NCBI RefSeq assembly: GCF_947496195.1
Contig: NZ_CANMBY010000002.1
Span: forward strand, 558,001-622,000
Direction of reading: 5' to 3'
From: an uncultured Polaribacter sp.
Lineage (GTDB): Bacteria; Bacteroidota; Bacteroidia; Flavobacteriales; Flavobacteriaceae
DNA: 64,000 nt
Shown here: in pieces, positions 1 through 9,963 of the stretch
Numbering within the stretch: the first letter of the stretch is position 1
Layout: the number at the start of each line of letters is the position of its first letter
The notes under the pieces: model-generated
The model's database searches: none
What the model saw: the letters and a program-made list of their open reading frames with translations, nothing else
Told to the model about the DNA's origin: nothing
Made by a program: the position numbers and the translations under genes

Positions 1-674
1 TAACGAGAAGAATCTGGAGTATGTATTTCGTCTATCAATACAATTTTACCTTCTTTTGTTTTACCAAATTCGTATTTAGTATCTACTAAAATTAAATCTC
101 TTTTAGCAGCTAATTCTATACCTCTTTTAAATAATTTTCGAGTGTAATCTTCTAAAACTAAATAATCTTCTTTAGAAACGATACCTTTAGCAAGTATATC
201 TTCTCTAGAAATATCTTCATCATGTTCACCATTATCTTCTTTTGTTGATGGAGTTATTATTGGCTCAGGAAATTTATCATTCTCTTTTAATCCTTCTGGC
301 ATTTCAACACCACATAAAAGACGTTTACCTGCTTTATATTCACGAGCTGCATGACCTGACAAATAACCACGAATTACCATTTCTACCTTAAAAGGTTCAC
401 ACAAATGACCTACAGCAACATTTGCATCTGGATTTGCTATTAACCAATTTGGAACAATATCTGAAGTATCATTCATCATTTTTGTAGCAATTTGATTTAA
501 AATTTGCCCTTTGAAAGGTATTTGCCTTGGCATAATTACATCAAAAGCAGATAGCCTATCTGTTGCAATCATTACTAAAAGCTCATCATTTATATTATAA
601 ACTTCTCTTACTTTTCCTTTGTAAACAGATTTTTGACCAGGAAAATTATAATGTGTTTCGTTAATGGTATTCAT
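1..674 (-). CDS. purC: SAICAR synthase, 3' part outside window
   Basis: Phosphoribosylaminoimidazole-succinocarboxamide synthase, which joins aspartate to CAIR in de novo purine synthesis in the cytoplasm. The reverse strand reads from an ATG at 674 through about 224 codons and runs off the window at position 1, so the C-terminus is missing. The N-terminal part carries YKGKVREVY, the [13 protein letters not shown] stretch and [11 protein letters not shown], and later [10 protein letters not shown] and [12 protein letters not shown], all hallmark PurC segments. It lies downstream of phoH in the same direction, but two unrelated genes separate them. A CAAANNTA sequence at 693-700 (TANNTTTG on the coding strand) is a possible -7 promoter element, with no clear -33 partner. 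Confidence 0.95.
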   Translation of the reverse strand, partial: MNTINETHYNFPGQKSVYKGKVREVYNINDELLVMIATDRLSAFDVIMPRQIPFKGQILNQIATKMMNDTSDIVPNWLIANPDANVAVGHLCEPFKVEMVIRGYLSGHAAREYKAGKRLLCGVEMPEGLKENDKFPEPIITPSTKEDNGEHDEDISREDILAKGIVSKEDYLVLEDYTRKLFKRGIELAAKRDLILVDTKYEFGKTKEGKIVLIDEIHTPDSSR

Positions 675-717
675 AAAAAATAATTCTTAGCACAAAAATA
701 AGTCTATTTTTATAAAA

Positions 718-3342
718 TTATTTTCTAAGTAAAGAAAAGTTTCCATAATAAATTTCACCATTTTCAGTTACCACTTTAAACCAAAAATCAGAAGATTCTA
801 AAGGGCTTCCTCTATAGGTGCCATCCCAAAAACCAATATTACTAGGGAATTCTTTAATTAATTTACCAAATCTATTATAAATGTAGACTATATAATTTAT
901 GTTTGGAAAGTCTTTTAATTGCCAAAAATCATTATCACCATCGTTATTAGGGGTAAAAAAAGTAGGATATGTTTTTACAAAAACAGTTTCTATATAAAAC
1001 TCACAACCATCTACACCTCTTACATAGACTGTTTGGTTACCACCAGAAAGGTTATTAAACTTGTTTTCTTTTTGATAACTAACACCATCTAAAGAATATT
1101 CATACTCTCTTTCTGAATTTACAAATACTTCAATATTATTATTTGTTGAAGAAAAATCATTAACTTTAATAGTTACATTTGTAAGCTCATTATCTTGTAA
1201 AACCTCAACTTCTACTGTAGATGTAGACACTCCACAAGCTCCATTATCTACAGTGTAGGTATAAACTCCAGAAGAATTAATACTAGGACTAAAAACACTT
1301 GTTACTAAACTAGTAGTTGCTGCATTTAAGGTTGTAGACCAAGTTCCGTTTGTATCTGGTTCTCCTCCTAAATAATCAAATAAATTTATAGGATTAGCAA
1401 ACTCACAAATAGAAACTTTACTACTTAAACCAGAGTTTGGTTTTTCTGTTTTTTTTACAGTAACTTTAGAAGAAATGGCACCACAAGTACGATCAAAAAC
1501 TGTATACACATAAACGCCTTCTTCATCTTTACTAGAATCAAAAATACTACCTCCACTTTCTAATTCTGGTGACCAAGAACCACCAGGACTTGGATTACCA
1601 TTTAATTGATCGAATAAATCTACAGTTGTATCTTTATCACAAATTGTGATTTCTGCATCTAAACCTGCATTATTTCTACTTGGCAATTCTACAATTAACT
1701 GTGCACTTCTTTCTCCACAAATAGGATCATAATGCGTATAAGTATATAAACCAGGTGCATCATTTAAAGGATCAAAAACACCTGTACCACTTATTAATGC
1801 AGGAGACCAGACACCTCCTGGTTCTGGATTTCCATTTAATAGAGTTACTAAATCTACTATTGGTGATGATGGACAAAATTCTACAATATTATTTTTTCCT
1901 GGATCTAATGTGCTAATTTCTTGAAAATCAAAAATTGTATTATTGTTCGCATCTAGAGGGGTTGTATAACCAGTAGTTTCATTGATAATTCTTCCATTTA
2001 TATCTACTTCATCAGGTAAATCACCCAAAATACCATCAGAATTTGGATCTGAAAAACCTGCTTCTAAAACATCAAAACAACCATCATTATCACTATCTAA
2101 ATCTATGCTATCTGGATATCCATCTCCATCTGTATCTACATTTCTGTTTCCTTCATCAATATCTAAAATACCATCATTATCATCATCTACATCTATAACA
2201 TCTGCAATGGTATCATCATCAAAATCAATATCACAAATTTGTATTACAGTAAGTGCATTTATACAATCACCTATATTATTTTGTATGATTAAGTCACTTG
2301 TAATTTCTCCATTATTTAATAAGTTACAGAGCCAACTGCAATCAGATAATAATGGATTATTTGTTACTTCTACTTTACCATCAACTAGAATAAACCTACC
2401 AAAACCTTGCACTTTATTTAAAGCTGGATTATTTTTTACAATAAACCAATCTTCTAAGAAAAATATATGCCCAACTTTTAGTAGGTTATTAAAACCTGAT
2501 ATTTCTTTAATTCCTGTATCTGAAATTCTAAATCCTGCTCCTACCTCTTCTAAGCTTTCAAAACTTGGAATTATTTCTACAGTACTTTTTCTTATATCTA
2601 CAAAACTTGTTATTTTTTTTAACTTGGTAAAGCCTGTTAAGCTTCTAATAGATTCAACATTTAAATCATTTCCAATAAGTTCTAAACTATTAAACCCATC
2701 TACTTGCATTAAAGTTGGATTAGAGGTAAAATTTAAATCATTAGAAATAGTTACCAAATTATTAAATGAAGGTATTTCTGTTAAAACAAGATTGTTACTT
2801 ATATTTAATTGACCTCCTAAACTCCTTAAACTAGAAAAACCAGATATTCTCTCAAGAGCATCACTAAAACCAATCTCTAAACTTTCGTTCATAGTAGAGA
2901 GGCTTTCAAAACCTTGTATTTCTTTTAATTTAGGATTTAATGCAATAGTTATACTCCTTGCTTGTTGTAAATTATTAAAGCCAGATATTCTTTCTAATGA
3001 AGCTGAATTTGTAATTTCTATATCTCTACCTACAGTAGTTAAATTACTAAAACCTGAAATTTCGGTAATTCCTACACTTATTATAAGTTTACCTGTAATT
3101 TCTTTTATAAAATTTAAACCAGAAATGTCGTTCACTTCTGTTCCAGTAGCAGTAAAGTCGTCTACACCAGAAACAGCAGATATTATTCTTAAATTCCCAA
3201 CAATTCGCTCACAAGTGCTATAATTTTGTACAAATTCATCAACTCTTTCTTGTGATGAAAGAATTAATTCTTCTGATTGTGGACATTGAGAATAAGCGAA
3301 AAAGGAAAGTAAAAATATAAGTACAAATCCTATTTTTTTCAT
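718..3342 (-). CDS. Secreted leucine-rich surface protein with T9SS type B sorting domain
   Basis: An 874-residue exported protein. It opens with a Lys-plus-hydrophobic signal peptide (about residues 1-18). Residues about 30-370 are irregular leucine-rich units of the receptor L-domain type, with recurring ISGFNNL / IPSFNNL phrases. An acidic, Asp-rich thrombospondin-3-like calcium-binding segment follows (about 375-430). Next come three related modules of roughly 80 residues, each with GxWSPxL and YTYT, ending in a conserved Cys-Gly. The last 85 residues contain [20 protein letters not shown] and WDGTYRG, the hallmark of the type B C-terminal sorting signal used by the type IX secretion system. 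It is therefore expected on the surface or in the medium. The ligand is unknown; adhesion is a guess. It is probably transcribed alone. Confidence 0.9.
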   Translation of the reverse strand: MKKIGFVLIFLLSFFAYSQCPQSEELILSSQERVDEFVQNYSTCERIVGNLRIISAVSGVDDFTATGTEVNDISGLNFIKEITGKLIISVGITEISGFSNLTTVGRDIEITNSASLERISGFNNLQQARSITIALNPKLKEIQGFESLSTMNESLEIGFSDALERISGFSSLRSLGGQLNISNNLVLTEIPSFNNLVTISNDLNFTSNPTLMQVDGFNSLELIGNDLNVESIRSLTGFTKLKKITSFVDIRKSTVEIIPSFESLEEVGAGFRISDTGIKEISGFNNLLKVGHIFFLEDWFIVKNNPALNKVQGFGRFILVDGKVEVTNNPLLSDCSWLCNLLNNGEITSDLIIQNNIGDCINALTVIQICDIDFDDDTIADVIDVDDDNDGILDIDEGNRNVDTDGDGYPDSIDLDSDNDGCFDVLEAGFSDPNSDGILGDLPDEVDINGRIINETTGYTTPLDANNNTIFDFQEISTLDPGKNNIVEFCPSSPIVDLVTLLNGNPEPGGVWSPALISGTGVFDPLNDAPGLYTYTHYDPICGERSAQLIVELPSRNNAGLDAEITICDKDTTVDLFDQLNGNPSPGGSWSPELESGGSIFDSSKDEEGVYVYTVFDRTCGAISSKVTVKKTEKPNSGLSSKVSICEFANPINLFDYLGGEPDTNGTWSTTLNAATTSLVTSVFSPSINSSGVYTYTVDNGACGVSTSTVEVEVLQDNELTNVTIKVNDFSSTNNNIEVFVNSEREYEYSLDGVSYQKENKFNNLSGGNQTVYVRGVDGCEFYIETVFVKTYPTFFTPNNDGDNDFWQLKDFPNINYIVYIYNRFGKLIKEFPSNIGFWDGTYRGSPLESSDFWFKVVTENGEIYYGNFSLLRK

Positions 3343-3426
3343 TACTTACAAAAATAAAGAAACCTTTTTTATAATTTGTCTAATTATTTCTTAATAACTA
3401 ACAAAAATTAGAATTTAAATTGATGA

Positions 3427-4038
3427 TTATTTAGGTAACCTCTTAATTTGTTTTAAGTTATCTGCAATTGGAGTTGCAGTTAATACCCTTTCTCCAGGAA
3501 TAAAATAGAAGAAATAAGCAGAATTTTGTCCTATTTTTCGAATGTCTAATTTAGAATTATCTTTAAAAATTAAGGTATGATCTGGAACAATTTCTTTGTT
3601 TGTATATTTATACTTCATTCCAATACCCATACCTGTTCTCATAGAAACAAAAAGTAAAAAGAAGATAAACATCATACCTGGTAAAATATTTTTTTTCTTT
3701 TCTAATTCTTCATAACGTTTGTCCCACTTTTCGATATTGTAAACTTTTGCATACCATTTTTTTGTTCTTAATTTTTTGTAAAATAAAAACATCCATTTGG
3801 TAAAATACAAATACATTAACCAAAACATTAATGACAGAAAAAGTGAAATTTTCCAGTTGTTGATTAATAAACTTACAGGAGAAATTAGCGCATCTAAAAT
3901 GGTAGTATAATTCAAGTAAGAAACTCCAAAAATTCCGTAAAAAATTGCATCACTTACAATACCTAAAATAATTAAGTATAAATAGCCAATGTAAAAATAA
4001 TCTTGAAGTCCTAATTTACTTTCTTGAATATTTATCAT
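3427..4038 (-). CDS. Uncharacterised membrane protein
   Basis: A 203-residue protein I do not recognise. Hydrophobic segments lie near residues 15-35 and 60-82, and a third near 120-135 follows a basic, charged stretch (RTKKWYAKVYNIEKWDKRYEELEKKK) that probably faces the cytoplasm. The C-terminal 65 residues look like a soluble extracytoplasmic tail. The start codon overlaps the end of phoH by four bases (4035-4038), so the two are likely co-transcribed and translationally coupled, phoH first. No enzymatic motif is visible. The overlap is the only functional clue, and it is weak. Confidence 0.65.
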   Translation of the reverse strand: MINIQESKLGLQDYFYIGYLYLIILGIVSDAIFYGIFGVSYLNYTTILDALISPVSLLINNWKISLFLSLMFWLMYLYFTKWMFLFYKKLRTKKWYAKVYNIEKWDKRYEELEKKKNILPGMMFIFFLLFVSMRTGMGIGMKYKYTNKEIVPDHTLIFKDNSKLDIRKIGQNSAYFFYFIPGERVLTATPIADNLKQIKRLPK

Positions 4039-4988
4039 TCTGTTTCTATGCTTTTATATGCTGTTATAATTCTTTTTACTAATCTATGTCTAACTACATC
4101 TTTATCATCTAAATAAACTTGTGCAATACCATCAATATCCTTTAATGCCAAAAGTGATTCTTTTAACCCAGAAACTTGTTTTCTAGGTAAATCAATCTGA
4201 CCTGGATCTCCTGTTATAATAAACTTAGCATGCATACCCATTCTTGTTAAAAACATTTTCATTTGATTATGAGTAGTATTTTGAGCTTCATCTAAAATTA
4301 CAAAAGCATTATCTAAAGTTCTACCACGCATAAAAGCTAAAGGTGCAATTTGAATGACTCCTTTTTCTAAATGAGATTCTAATTTTTCATGAGGTATCAT
4401 ATCTCTTAAAGCATCGTACAAAGGTTGCATATAAGGATCTAACTTTTCTTTTAAATCGCCTGGTAAAAACCCTAAATTTTCTCCAGATTCTACTGCTGGC
4501 CTAGTCAAAATAATTCTTCTTACCTCCTTTTCTTTTAATGCTTTAACAGCTAATGCAACAGCTGTATACGTTTTACCTGTACCAGCAGGACCAACAGCAA
4601 ATAACATATCGTTTTTTGCCATTAAAGAAACCATTTTTCGTTGATTTTCTGTCTGAGCTTTAATTAATTTTCCACTAACACCATGTACTAAAACATCTTT
4701 TGTTTTTTTAGAAGCAGCTGCTTTTTCTTCTTGACCTGTAGAAGTTAAAATACGTTCAATACTATTTTCATCTAACTTATTGTATCTATTAAAATATTTG
4801 ATGAGTCTTTCTAAACGGATTTCAAATTCATTTAAAATATCTGGTTCACCATAAATTTTTAGCTTAGATCCTCTAGCAACAATTTTAATTTTAGGAAAGT
4901 ATCTTTTTAACTGTTCTATAGTACTATTTTGAGTTCCGAAAAAATCTTTTGGGTTTATTTCCGTTAACTCTATAATGCGTTCGTTCAA
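4035..4988 (-). CDS. phoH: PhoH family ATPase
   Basis: A PhoH-like P-loop NTPase of 317 residues, the usual length for the short bacterial PhoH/YbeZ class. These proteins are linked to RNA metabolism and often act with the YbeY RNase, but the precise reaction is unsettled. An N-terminal KH-like region covers about residues 1-85. Walker A is GPAGTGKT at residues 133-140, Walker B ends in LDEAQN (232-237), and RPAVESGENLGFLPGD lies between them. It starts at 4988, head to head with the SAM-hydrolase-family gene at 5118, leaving a 129-base shared upstream region. In many Bacteroidota phoH lies beside purC; here two genes lie between. Confidence 0.92.
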   Translation of the reverse strand: MNERIIELTEINPKDFFGTQNSTIEQLKRYFPKIKIVARGSKLKIYGEPDILNEFEIRLERLIKYFNRYNKLDENSIERILTSTGQEEKAAASKKTKDVLVHGVSGKLIKAQTENQRKMVSLMAKNDMLFAVGPAGTGKTYTAVALAVKALKEKEVRRIILTRPAVESGENLGFLPGDLKEKLDPYMQPLYDALRDMIPHEKLESHLEKGVIQIAPLAFMRGRTLDNAFVILDEAQNTTHNQMKMFLTRMGMHAKFIITGDPGQIDLPRKQVSGLKESLLALKDIDGIAQVYLDDKDVVRHRLVKRIITAYKSIETE

Positions 4989-5117
4989 ATGTTTAAATTT
5001 TGATGTATGTTAGTAAGAATTATTAAACTAAAAATAGTAATTAAAACTTCTAAATTGATTAGTTTTGCTTAAAATAGTTAACAACTTTTACACAATTAAT
5101 TAACAGAAAATAAATTA

Positions 5118-5978
5118 ATGTCTTTAATTACTTTAACAACAGATTTTGGAACTAAGGACCACTTTGTTGGAGCTGTAAAAGGTGCTATTTATACAGAATT
5201 AGCAGATGCTAAAATTGTAGATATTACTCATGAAATATCTCCTTTTAATATTACTGAAACTGCTTATATATTAAAAAACTCTTACAAGAGTTTTCCTAAA
5301 GGAACTATACATATTGTTGGTGTAGATTCTGAATTGAGTTTTGACAATAAACACATAGCTTTAGAATTAGATGGTCATTATTTTGTTTGTCCAGATAATG
5401 GATTAATATCTATGATAGCTTCAGAAATACAACCTACAAAAATTGTAGAAATTAATATTCATGATAGAATAGAAAGTAGTTTTCCTGTTTTAGATGTTTT
5501 TGTACAAGTAGCTTGTTTTATTGCTAGAGGTGGTAATTTAACTGTAATTGGTAAAGAAATAAAAGATTATAAAAAGTTAATCGAAATACAACCAAAAGCC
5601 AACCAAACACAAACTCAAATTATTGGAGGTGTTTTATATATAGACAACTATGGAAACATTATTACTAATATTAGTAAAAAGATGTTTCAAGATGTTGGCA
5701 AAGGGCGAAAATTTAAAGTTAATGCCTCTAGATATTCTTTTGAAAAAATCTATAATAAATACAATGAAATTGTTGGCAACAACACTCAAGATAAAAACAG
5801 GTTTGATGGTAATAAATTAGCTTTATTTAATTCTGCTGGTTATTTAGAAATTGCCATATACAGAAGTAATTTAAAAACAGTTGGTGGTGCATCATCTTTA
5901 TTAGGCTTAGAATATAGAGATCCAATTATCATTGATTTTTTTAATGACTCTAAACCAGAATTCACAACTTTATCTTAA
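5118..5978 (+). CDS. SAM hydrolase / SAM-dependent halogenase family protein (DUF62)
   Basis: A 286-residue member of the DUF62 family, which includes S-adenosylmethionine hydrolases (SAM to adenosine plus methionine) and the actinomycete fluorinase/chlorinase. Visible signatures are LTTDFGTKDHF near residue 6, CPDNGLISM near 91, and IDNYGNIITN in the C-terminal half. The stretch usually reading VDPGVGT-R in characterised hydrolases reads VGVDSELSFDNKH here, so the Asp is kept but the Arg of the proposed catalytic triad is not obvious. It is the first gene of a tightly packed run, with the next ATG 4 bases after its stop. A TAGTTTTG sequence at 5060-5067 could be its -7 element. Hydrolase is more likely than halogenase, judging from family distribution. 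Confidence 0.85.
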   Translation: MSLITLTTDFGTKDHFVGAVKGAIYTELADAKIVDITHEISPFNITETAYILKNSYKSFPKGTIHIVGVDSELSFDNKHIALELDGHYFVCPDNGLISMIASEIQPTKIVEINIHDRIESSFPVLDVFVQVACFIARGGNLTVIGKEIKDYKKLIEIQPKANQTQTQIIGGVLYIDNYGNIITNISKKMFQDVGKGRKFKVNASRYSFEKIYNKYNEIVGNNTQDKNRFDGNKLALFNSAGYLEIAIYRSNLKTVGGASSLLGLEYRDPIIIDFFNDSKPEFTTLS

Positions 5979-5982
5979 ACCT

Positions 5983-6279
5983 ATGTTTGTAAGAATTGTA
6001 AAAATGAGTTTTCACTCAAAGTTTATAGCAGATTTTGAGAAAATGTTTGATGAAAAAAAAGCCTTAATTAGAAAATCTGAAGGCTGTTTATTATTAGAGT
6101 TATATCAAGATAAAAATAATCCAGAGCAATTTTTCACCTATTCGTATTGGAACACAGAAAATGATTTAGAAAATTATAGAAATTCTGACTTATTTAAAGA
6201 AACTTGGAAACAAACCAAAACCTATTTTAAAGATAAACCACAAGCTTGGAGTGTAGATAAAAAGGTAAGTTTACAATAA
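5983..6279 (+). CDS. Antibiotic biosynthesis monooxygenase (ABM) domain protein
   Basis: A 98-residue ferredoxin-fold ABM-domain protein. Members include quinol monooxygenases, haem-degrading enzymes and many of unknown activity. The pattern is typical: a first strand MFVRIVKMSF, KSEGCLLLELYQDKNNPEQFFTYSYW, and a helix ending YFKDKPQAWSV. The frame is open upstream to 5932, but that would overlap the preceding gene by 47 bases and add a non-homologous tail, so the ATG at 5983, 4 bases after the upstream stop, is preferred. Its stop overlaps the next start by one base (6279), showing operon organisation. Substrate unknown. Confidence 0.8.
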   Translation: MFVRIVKMSFHSKFIADFEKMFDEKKALIRKSEGCLLLELYQDKNNPEQFFTYSYWNTENDLENYRNSDLFKETWKQTKTYFKDKPQAWSVDKKVSLQ

Positions 6280-6800
6280 TGAAATTTAACTTTACTTCTT
6301 ATCCTATTTTAAAAACCCAAAGGCTACTTTTAAGAGAAGCTACAAAAGATGATTGTAAATCAGTTTTTGAATTACGTTCTAATAAAGAAATTAATAAATT
6401 TGTGGGGACAAAATTAGTTGAAACATTACAAGAAGCTAATGATTTTATTGAAAAATGCGATAATTTATATCAAAGTAATAAAAGAGTATTTTGGTTAATA
6501 GAATATCAGAAAGAAATAATTGGTAGTATTGTTTTACATAAGATTAATTTAGAAAACAATTATGCAGAAATAGGTTATAAATTAAAACCTGAGTTTCAAC
6601 AAAAAGGAATAATGAGCGAAGCTTTGCAAACAGTTCTAGAATTTGGTTTTAAAAAATTACATTTAAAAACTGTTGAAGCTTTTACGCATAAAAATAATAT
6701 TGCATCTAAAGCGTTGTTAAAAAAACATCATTTTATATTTCAACCCAATAGACGATGTAAAGTATATAGTTTTAACAGAATTTGGAGATTAGATAATTAA
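6279..6800 (+). CDS. GNAT family N-acetyltransferase (RimJ/RimL-like)
   Basis: A 173-residue acetyltransferase of the RimJ/RimL-like GNAT branch, which acetylates amino groups of proteins or small molecules using acetyl-CoA. The opening PILKTQRLLLREATKDD and the pattern AEIGYKLKPEFQQKGIMSEAL, containing the acetyl-CoA-binding Q-x-x-G, are characteristic. NNIASKALLKKHHF near the C-terminus is the usual last motif. It overlaps the preceding ABM gene by one base and ends directly before the gldF start codon, so it is read in the same transcript as gldFG. The acceptor cannot be told from the sequence. Confidence 0.88.
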   Translation: MKFNFTSYPILKTQRLLLREATKDDCKSVFELRSNKEINKFVGTKLVETLQEANDFIEKCDNLYQSNKRVFWLIEYQKEIIGSIVLHKINLENNYAEIGYKLKPEFQQKGIMSEALQTVLEFGFKKLHLKTVEAFTHKNNIASKALLKKHHFIFQPNRRCKVYSFNRIWRLDN

Positions 6801-7520
6801 ATGATTACAATTTTAAAAAAAGAATTCAATTCGTTTTTTGCAAGCCCAATTGCTTACTTAGTTATTGGTGTTTTTTTGTTGATTAATGGTTTATTCTTAT
6901 TTATTTTTAATGACGATTTTAATATTTTAAATGCTGGTTTTGCAGACATTACTCCTTTCTTTTATTTAGCTCCTTGGGTTTTTCTTTTTTTAATTCCTGC
7001 AGTAACCATGAAAAGTTTTGCAGACGAATTTAATACAGGTACTATAGAACTTTTAAAGACCAAACCCATTTCTAATTGGCAAATTGTTTTAGGTAAATTT
7101 TGGGCTTCTTTATTATTGGTATGTATTGCTATTATTCCAACTTTTGTGTATGTCTACACTGTATATCAATTAGGTAATCCTGTTGGTAATATCGATTTTG
7201 GAAGCACAATTGGCTCTTACATAGGTTTAATATTTTTAGCTGCCACTTATACTGCTGTTGGATTATTTACATCAACCCTGTCTAAAAATCAAATAGTGGC
7301 TTTTATTTTAGGTGTTTTTATCACTTTTATACTGTTTTATGGGTTTGATGCTATTGCAAACTCATTTGGTAATTCTAGCTTTGCTATTCAACAATTTGGC
7401 ATTAACGAGCATTTTAAAAGCATCTCTAGAGGTGTTATAGACACAAGAGATATTCTCTATTTTTTAAGTGTTACTTTCTTCTTTTTATTCATTACTAAAA
7501 TGCGTTTAGATAATGAATAA
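6801..7520 (+). CDS. gldF: Gliding motility ABC transporter permease GldF
   Basis: Permease subunit of the GldAFG ABC transporter found in gliding Bacteroidota. At 239 residues it has about six membrane segments and the GldF-type opening ITILKKEFNSFFASPIAYLV. Next come FFYLAPWVFLFLIPAVTMKSFADEFNTGTIELL, the ABC-2 permease signature region, and TKPISNWQIVLGKFW. The ATG follows the GNAT stop with no gap, and gldG overlaps its 3' end by 8 bases. In Flavobacterium johnsoniae, mutants in these genes lose gliding and chitin use, though some gliding relatives lack the transporter, so its role is accessory. The ATPase gldA is not in this window. Confidence 0.92.
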   Translation: MITILKKEFNSFFASPIAYLVIGVFLLINGLFLFIFNDDFNILNAGFADITPFFYLAPWVFLFLIPAVTMKSFADEFNTGTIELLKTKPISNWQIVLGKFWASLLLVCIAIIPTFVYVYTVYQLGNPVGNIDFGSTIGSYIGLIFLAATYTAVGLFTSTLSKNQIVAFILGVFITFILFYGFDAIANSFGNSSFAIQQFGINEHFKSISRGVIDTRDILYFLSVTFFFLFITKMRLDNE

Positions 7521-9153
7521 AAAAATTAAAAATATCATGCTTTTAATAATTGGTTTATTTGTTCTAAACTATATAAATCAATCATTTTACAAACGTTTTG
7601 ATTTAACTGAAGATCAAAGATATACGCTATCAAATACAACAACATCAATATTAGCAAAAGTAAATAAACCATTATTTATTACTGTGTATTTAGAAGGCGA
7701 TTTTCCTTCAGAATTTAAACGTTTACAAGTAGAAACTCGTCAATATTTAGAAGAACTTGCTGCAGAAAATAACAACATTAAAATTCATTTTGAAAACCCA
7801 GACAATCAACGTGAAGATTTAATTAAAAAAGGTATGATGCCTAGCCAACTAACAGTTGAAGAAGATGGCAAATTATCTGAAGCTATTATTTTTCCTTGGG
7901 CAGAAGTAAACTTTGAAGAAAAAACTCAAATTGTATCTTTATTACCAACTGCAATTGTTGCTAGTCAAGAAGAACAATTACAAAAAGCTGTAGAAAATCT
8001 TGAGTATAGTTTTAGTAATGCCATACAAACGATTACAAGAAAAAACAAAAAAAGCATTGCTGTTTTAACAGGTAATGGACAAATGCAAGATATTTACATG
8101 TATAGTTTTTTAAGTGAATTGGCTAAGAAATACAAACTGGCTAAATTCACTTTAGATTCAGTAGCCAATAATCCTAAGCAAACACTACAAGACCTAACTT
8201 CTTTAGATTTAGCAATTATTGCAAAACCCACACAAAAATTTACAGAAAAAGAAAAATTTACTTTAGATCAATTTATAACAAATGGTGGTAAAACTTTATG
8301 GATGTTAGACAATGTTCAAGCAGACCAAGATAGTTTATTAGCTTCTGGAAAAATGCTAGCTTATCCTAGAGATTTAAACTTAACAGATTTATTATTTTCT
8401 TATGGCGTTCGTTTAAATACTAGCTTAGTAAAAGACCTATATGCTGCACAAATTTCTTTAGCAACAGGAAGAGTTGGTAATCAAACTCAATATCAAAATT
8501 TAGATTGGTTTTTTCATCCTCTAGTAGGTGGTAATCCAAATCATCCTATTACAAAAAATACAGCTCCAATTCGTTTACAGTTTACAAATCAAATTGATAC
8601 TTTAAAAAATGATATTTTAAAAATACCTTTATTAATGAGTTCTCCATTAACTCAAAAAATAGGTACACCAACAATTATAGAATTGCAATCTATAGCTGAA
8701 GAACCACAAGAAAAAGATTATGTTTCTGGCAACCAATTATTAGGAGTTTTGTTGGAAGGTGATTTTAAATCAGCATATAAAAATAGAGTAAAACCTTTTG
8801 AAACCAATCTGTTTAAAGAGAATGCTAAAAACAATAAAATGATTGTTATTGCTGATGGTGATGTTGGAAAAAATCAAATTTTAAAAGGAAAACCTACAGA
8901 TTTAAATAGAGATAAATGGACAGGTCAAACTTTTGGCAACAAAGATTTTTTAATTAATGCAGTTGATTATTTATTAGATGACACAGGATTAATAAATCTT
9001 AGAAACAAAACACTAAAAATTAACATTTTAGACAAACAAAAAGCTTACAAAGAACGTACTTTCTGGCAATTTATTAATGTTGCTTTACCTTTACTTTTAC
9101 TATTTTCTTTTGGTTTTGTTTTTAATTATTTAAGAAAAAGAAAGTATACTTAA
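7513..9153 (+). CDS. gldG: Gliding motility-associated ABC transporter protein GldG
   Basis: Third component of the GldAFG system, 546 residues. An N-terminal membrane anchor (about residues 7-23) is followed by the SFYKRFDLTEDQRYTLS motif typical of GldG, a long extracytoplasmic ABC-type-uncharacterised domain, and a C-terminal membrane helix (about 520-538) ending in a basic tail. The start overlaps gldF by 8 bases. The stop overlaps the convergent epimerase gene by four bases (9150-9153), with no visible intrinsic terminator between them. The periplasmic domain is presumed to bind the transported substrate, which is unknown. Confidence 0.92.
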   Translation: MNKKIKNIMLLIIGLFVLNYINQSFYKRFDLTEDQRYTLSNTTTSILAKVNKPLFITVYLEGDFPSEFKRLQVETRQYLEELAAENNNIKIHFENPDNQREDLIKKGMMPSQLTVEEDGKLSEAIIFPWAEVNFEEKTQIVSLLPTAIVASQEEQLQKAVENLEYSFSNAIQTITRKNKKSIAVLTGNGQMQDIYMYSFLSELAKKYKLAKFTLDSVANNPKQTLQDLTSLDLAIIAKPTQKFTEKEKFTLDQFITNGGKTLWMLDNVQADQDSLLASGKMLAYPRDLNLTDLLFSYGVRLNTSLVKDLYAAQISLATGRVGNQTQYQNLDWFFHPLVGGNPNHPITKNTAPIRLQFTNQIDTLKNDILKIPLLMSSPLTQKIGTPTIIELQSIAEEPQEKDYVSGNQLLGVLLEGDFKSAYKNRVKPFETNLFKENAKNNKMIVIADGDVGKNQILKGKPTDLNRDKWTGQTFGNKDFLINAVDYLLDDTGLINLRNKTLKINILDKQKAYKERTFWQFINVALPLLLLFSFGFVFNYLRKRKYT

Positions 9154-9911
9154 ATAGACAACAAATCATCGTGTATAAACTTATATCTTAAAACACGTTG
9201 TATTTTATCTGAAGATATTTTTTTCCATTGAAGTGTTTCTTCTTTTTTAAATACTGGAACACTAAATCCTTTTTTTAACTTAGCATATGTGTAAAAATCT
9301 CTTCTTGTTGGATGATGATTAGAACACGCATTAAACAACTCACCAAAACAATCTTTTTCAATTATTTTATGAATAATTTGTATACAATCGTCTAAGTGAA
9401 TCATATTTACAAAACCATTGGGTTGTGGTATTTCTTTACCATTTTTAAACCAATTGGCTGGATGCCTGTCACCACCAAACAAACCAGCAAAACGAATTAC
9501 TGTTGTTTTAAAATTTACATTATTTCTAAGTAAATCTTCTATTTGTTTATGAGGTGTATCTATAGTTTCGCTTTCTTCTGTCATTACTTTATTCAAAGAA
9601 GGATACACAGAAGTTGTACTAATAAAAACTACTTTTTTAACAGGCGATTTTTCAATCTTAGCTATTAAACGTGTAAAATCTTCGATATTTTTATGGGTAA
9701 TAGTAATAATTAGAACATCTGTTTTTAAAAACTCAACAATATTGATATCCATAGAAATATCAATTAAAAAAGGAGAAATATTAAGCTGATTTAACTCATT
9801 AAGTTTTTCTGTTCTTGTAGTAGAACCTTTTACATAAAATCCTTTTTTAACAAGCGATACTGCTAAAGGTTTTCCTAACCAACCACAACCTAAAATGCTT
9901 ACTACCATCAT
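9150..9911 (-). CDS. NAD(P)-binding epimerase/reductase of the YeeZ-like SDR type
   Basis: A 253-residue Rossmann-fold protein of the extended SDR group related to nucleoside-diphosphate-sugar epimerases. The dinucleotide site is VSILGCGWLGKPLAVSL (Gly-Cys-Gly-Trp-Leu-Gly, residues about 5-13). VVFISTTSVYP supplies the Ser/Thr-rich catalytic strand region, and RFAGLFGGDRHP matches the substrate-side loop of YeeZ-like proteins. The classical YxxxK pair is not obvious, so dehydrogenase or epimerase activity is uncertain. It converges on gldG with a four-base overlap. Which sugar or other substrate it acts on cannot be deduced. Confidence 0.75.
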   Translation of the reverse strand: MMVVSILGCGWLGKPLAVSLVKKGFYVKGSTTRTEKLNELNQLNISPFLIDISMDINIVEFLKTDVLIITITHKNIEDFTRLIAKIEKSPVKKVVFISTTSVYPSLNKVMTEESETIDTPHKQIEDLLRNNVNFKTTVIRFAGLFGGDRHPANWFKNGKEIPQPNGFVNMIHLDDCIQIIHKIIEKDCFGELFNACSNHHPTRRDFYTYAKLKKGFSVPVFKKEETLQWKKISSDKIQRVLRYKFIHDDLLSI

Positions 9912-9963
9912 TTATTTAGTATAAATCTAAGGTTTTACAATAATAAATACTCTTAAACTACTT

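Noticed and set aside
1982..2812. A 276-codon open frame on the plus strand inside the surface-protein gene
   Set aside because: Its Ser/Pro/Leu-rich content is the reverse complement of the leucine-rich repeats; the minus-strand gene has clear signal peptide and sorting domain.
718..3342. CRISPR-like repetition in the surface-protein gene
   Set aside because: The repeats are protein-level leucine-rich units of variable sequence, with no identical DNA repeats and spacers; no CRISPR array is visible in the window.
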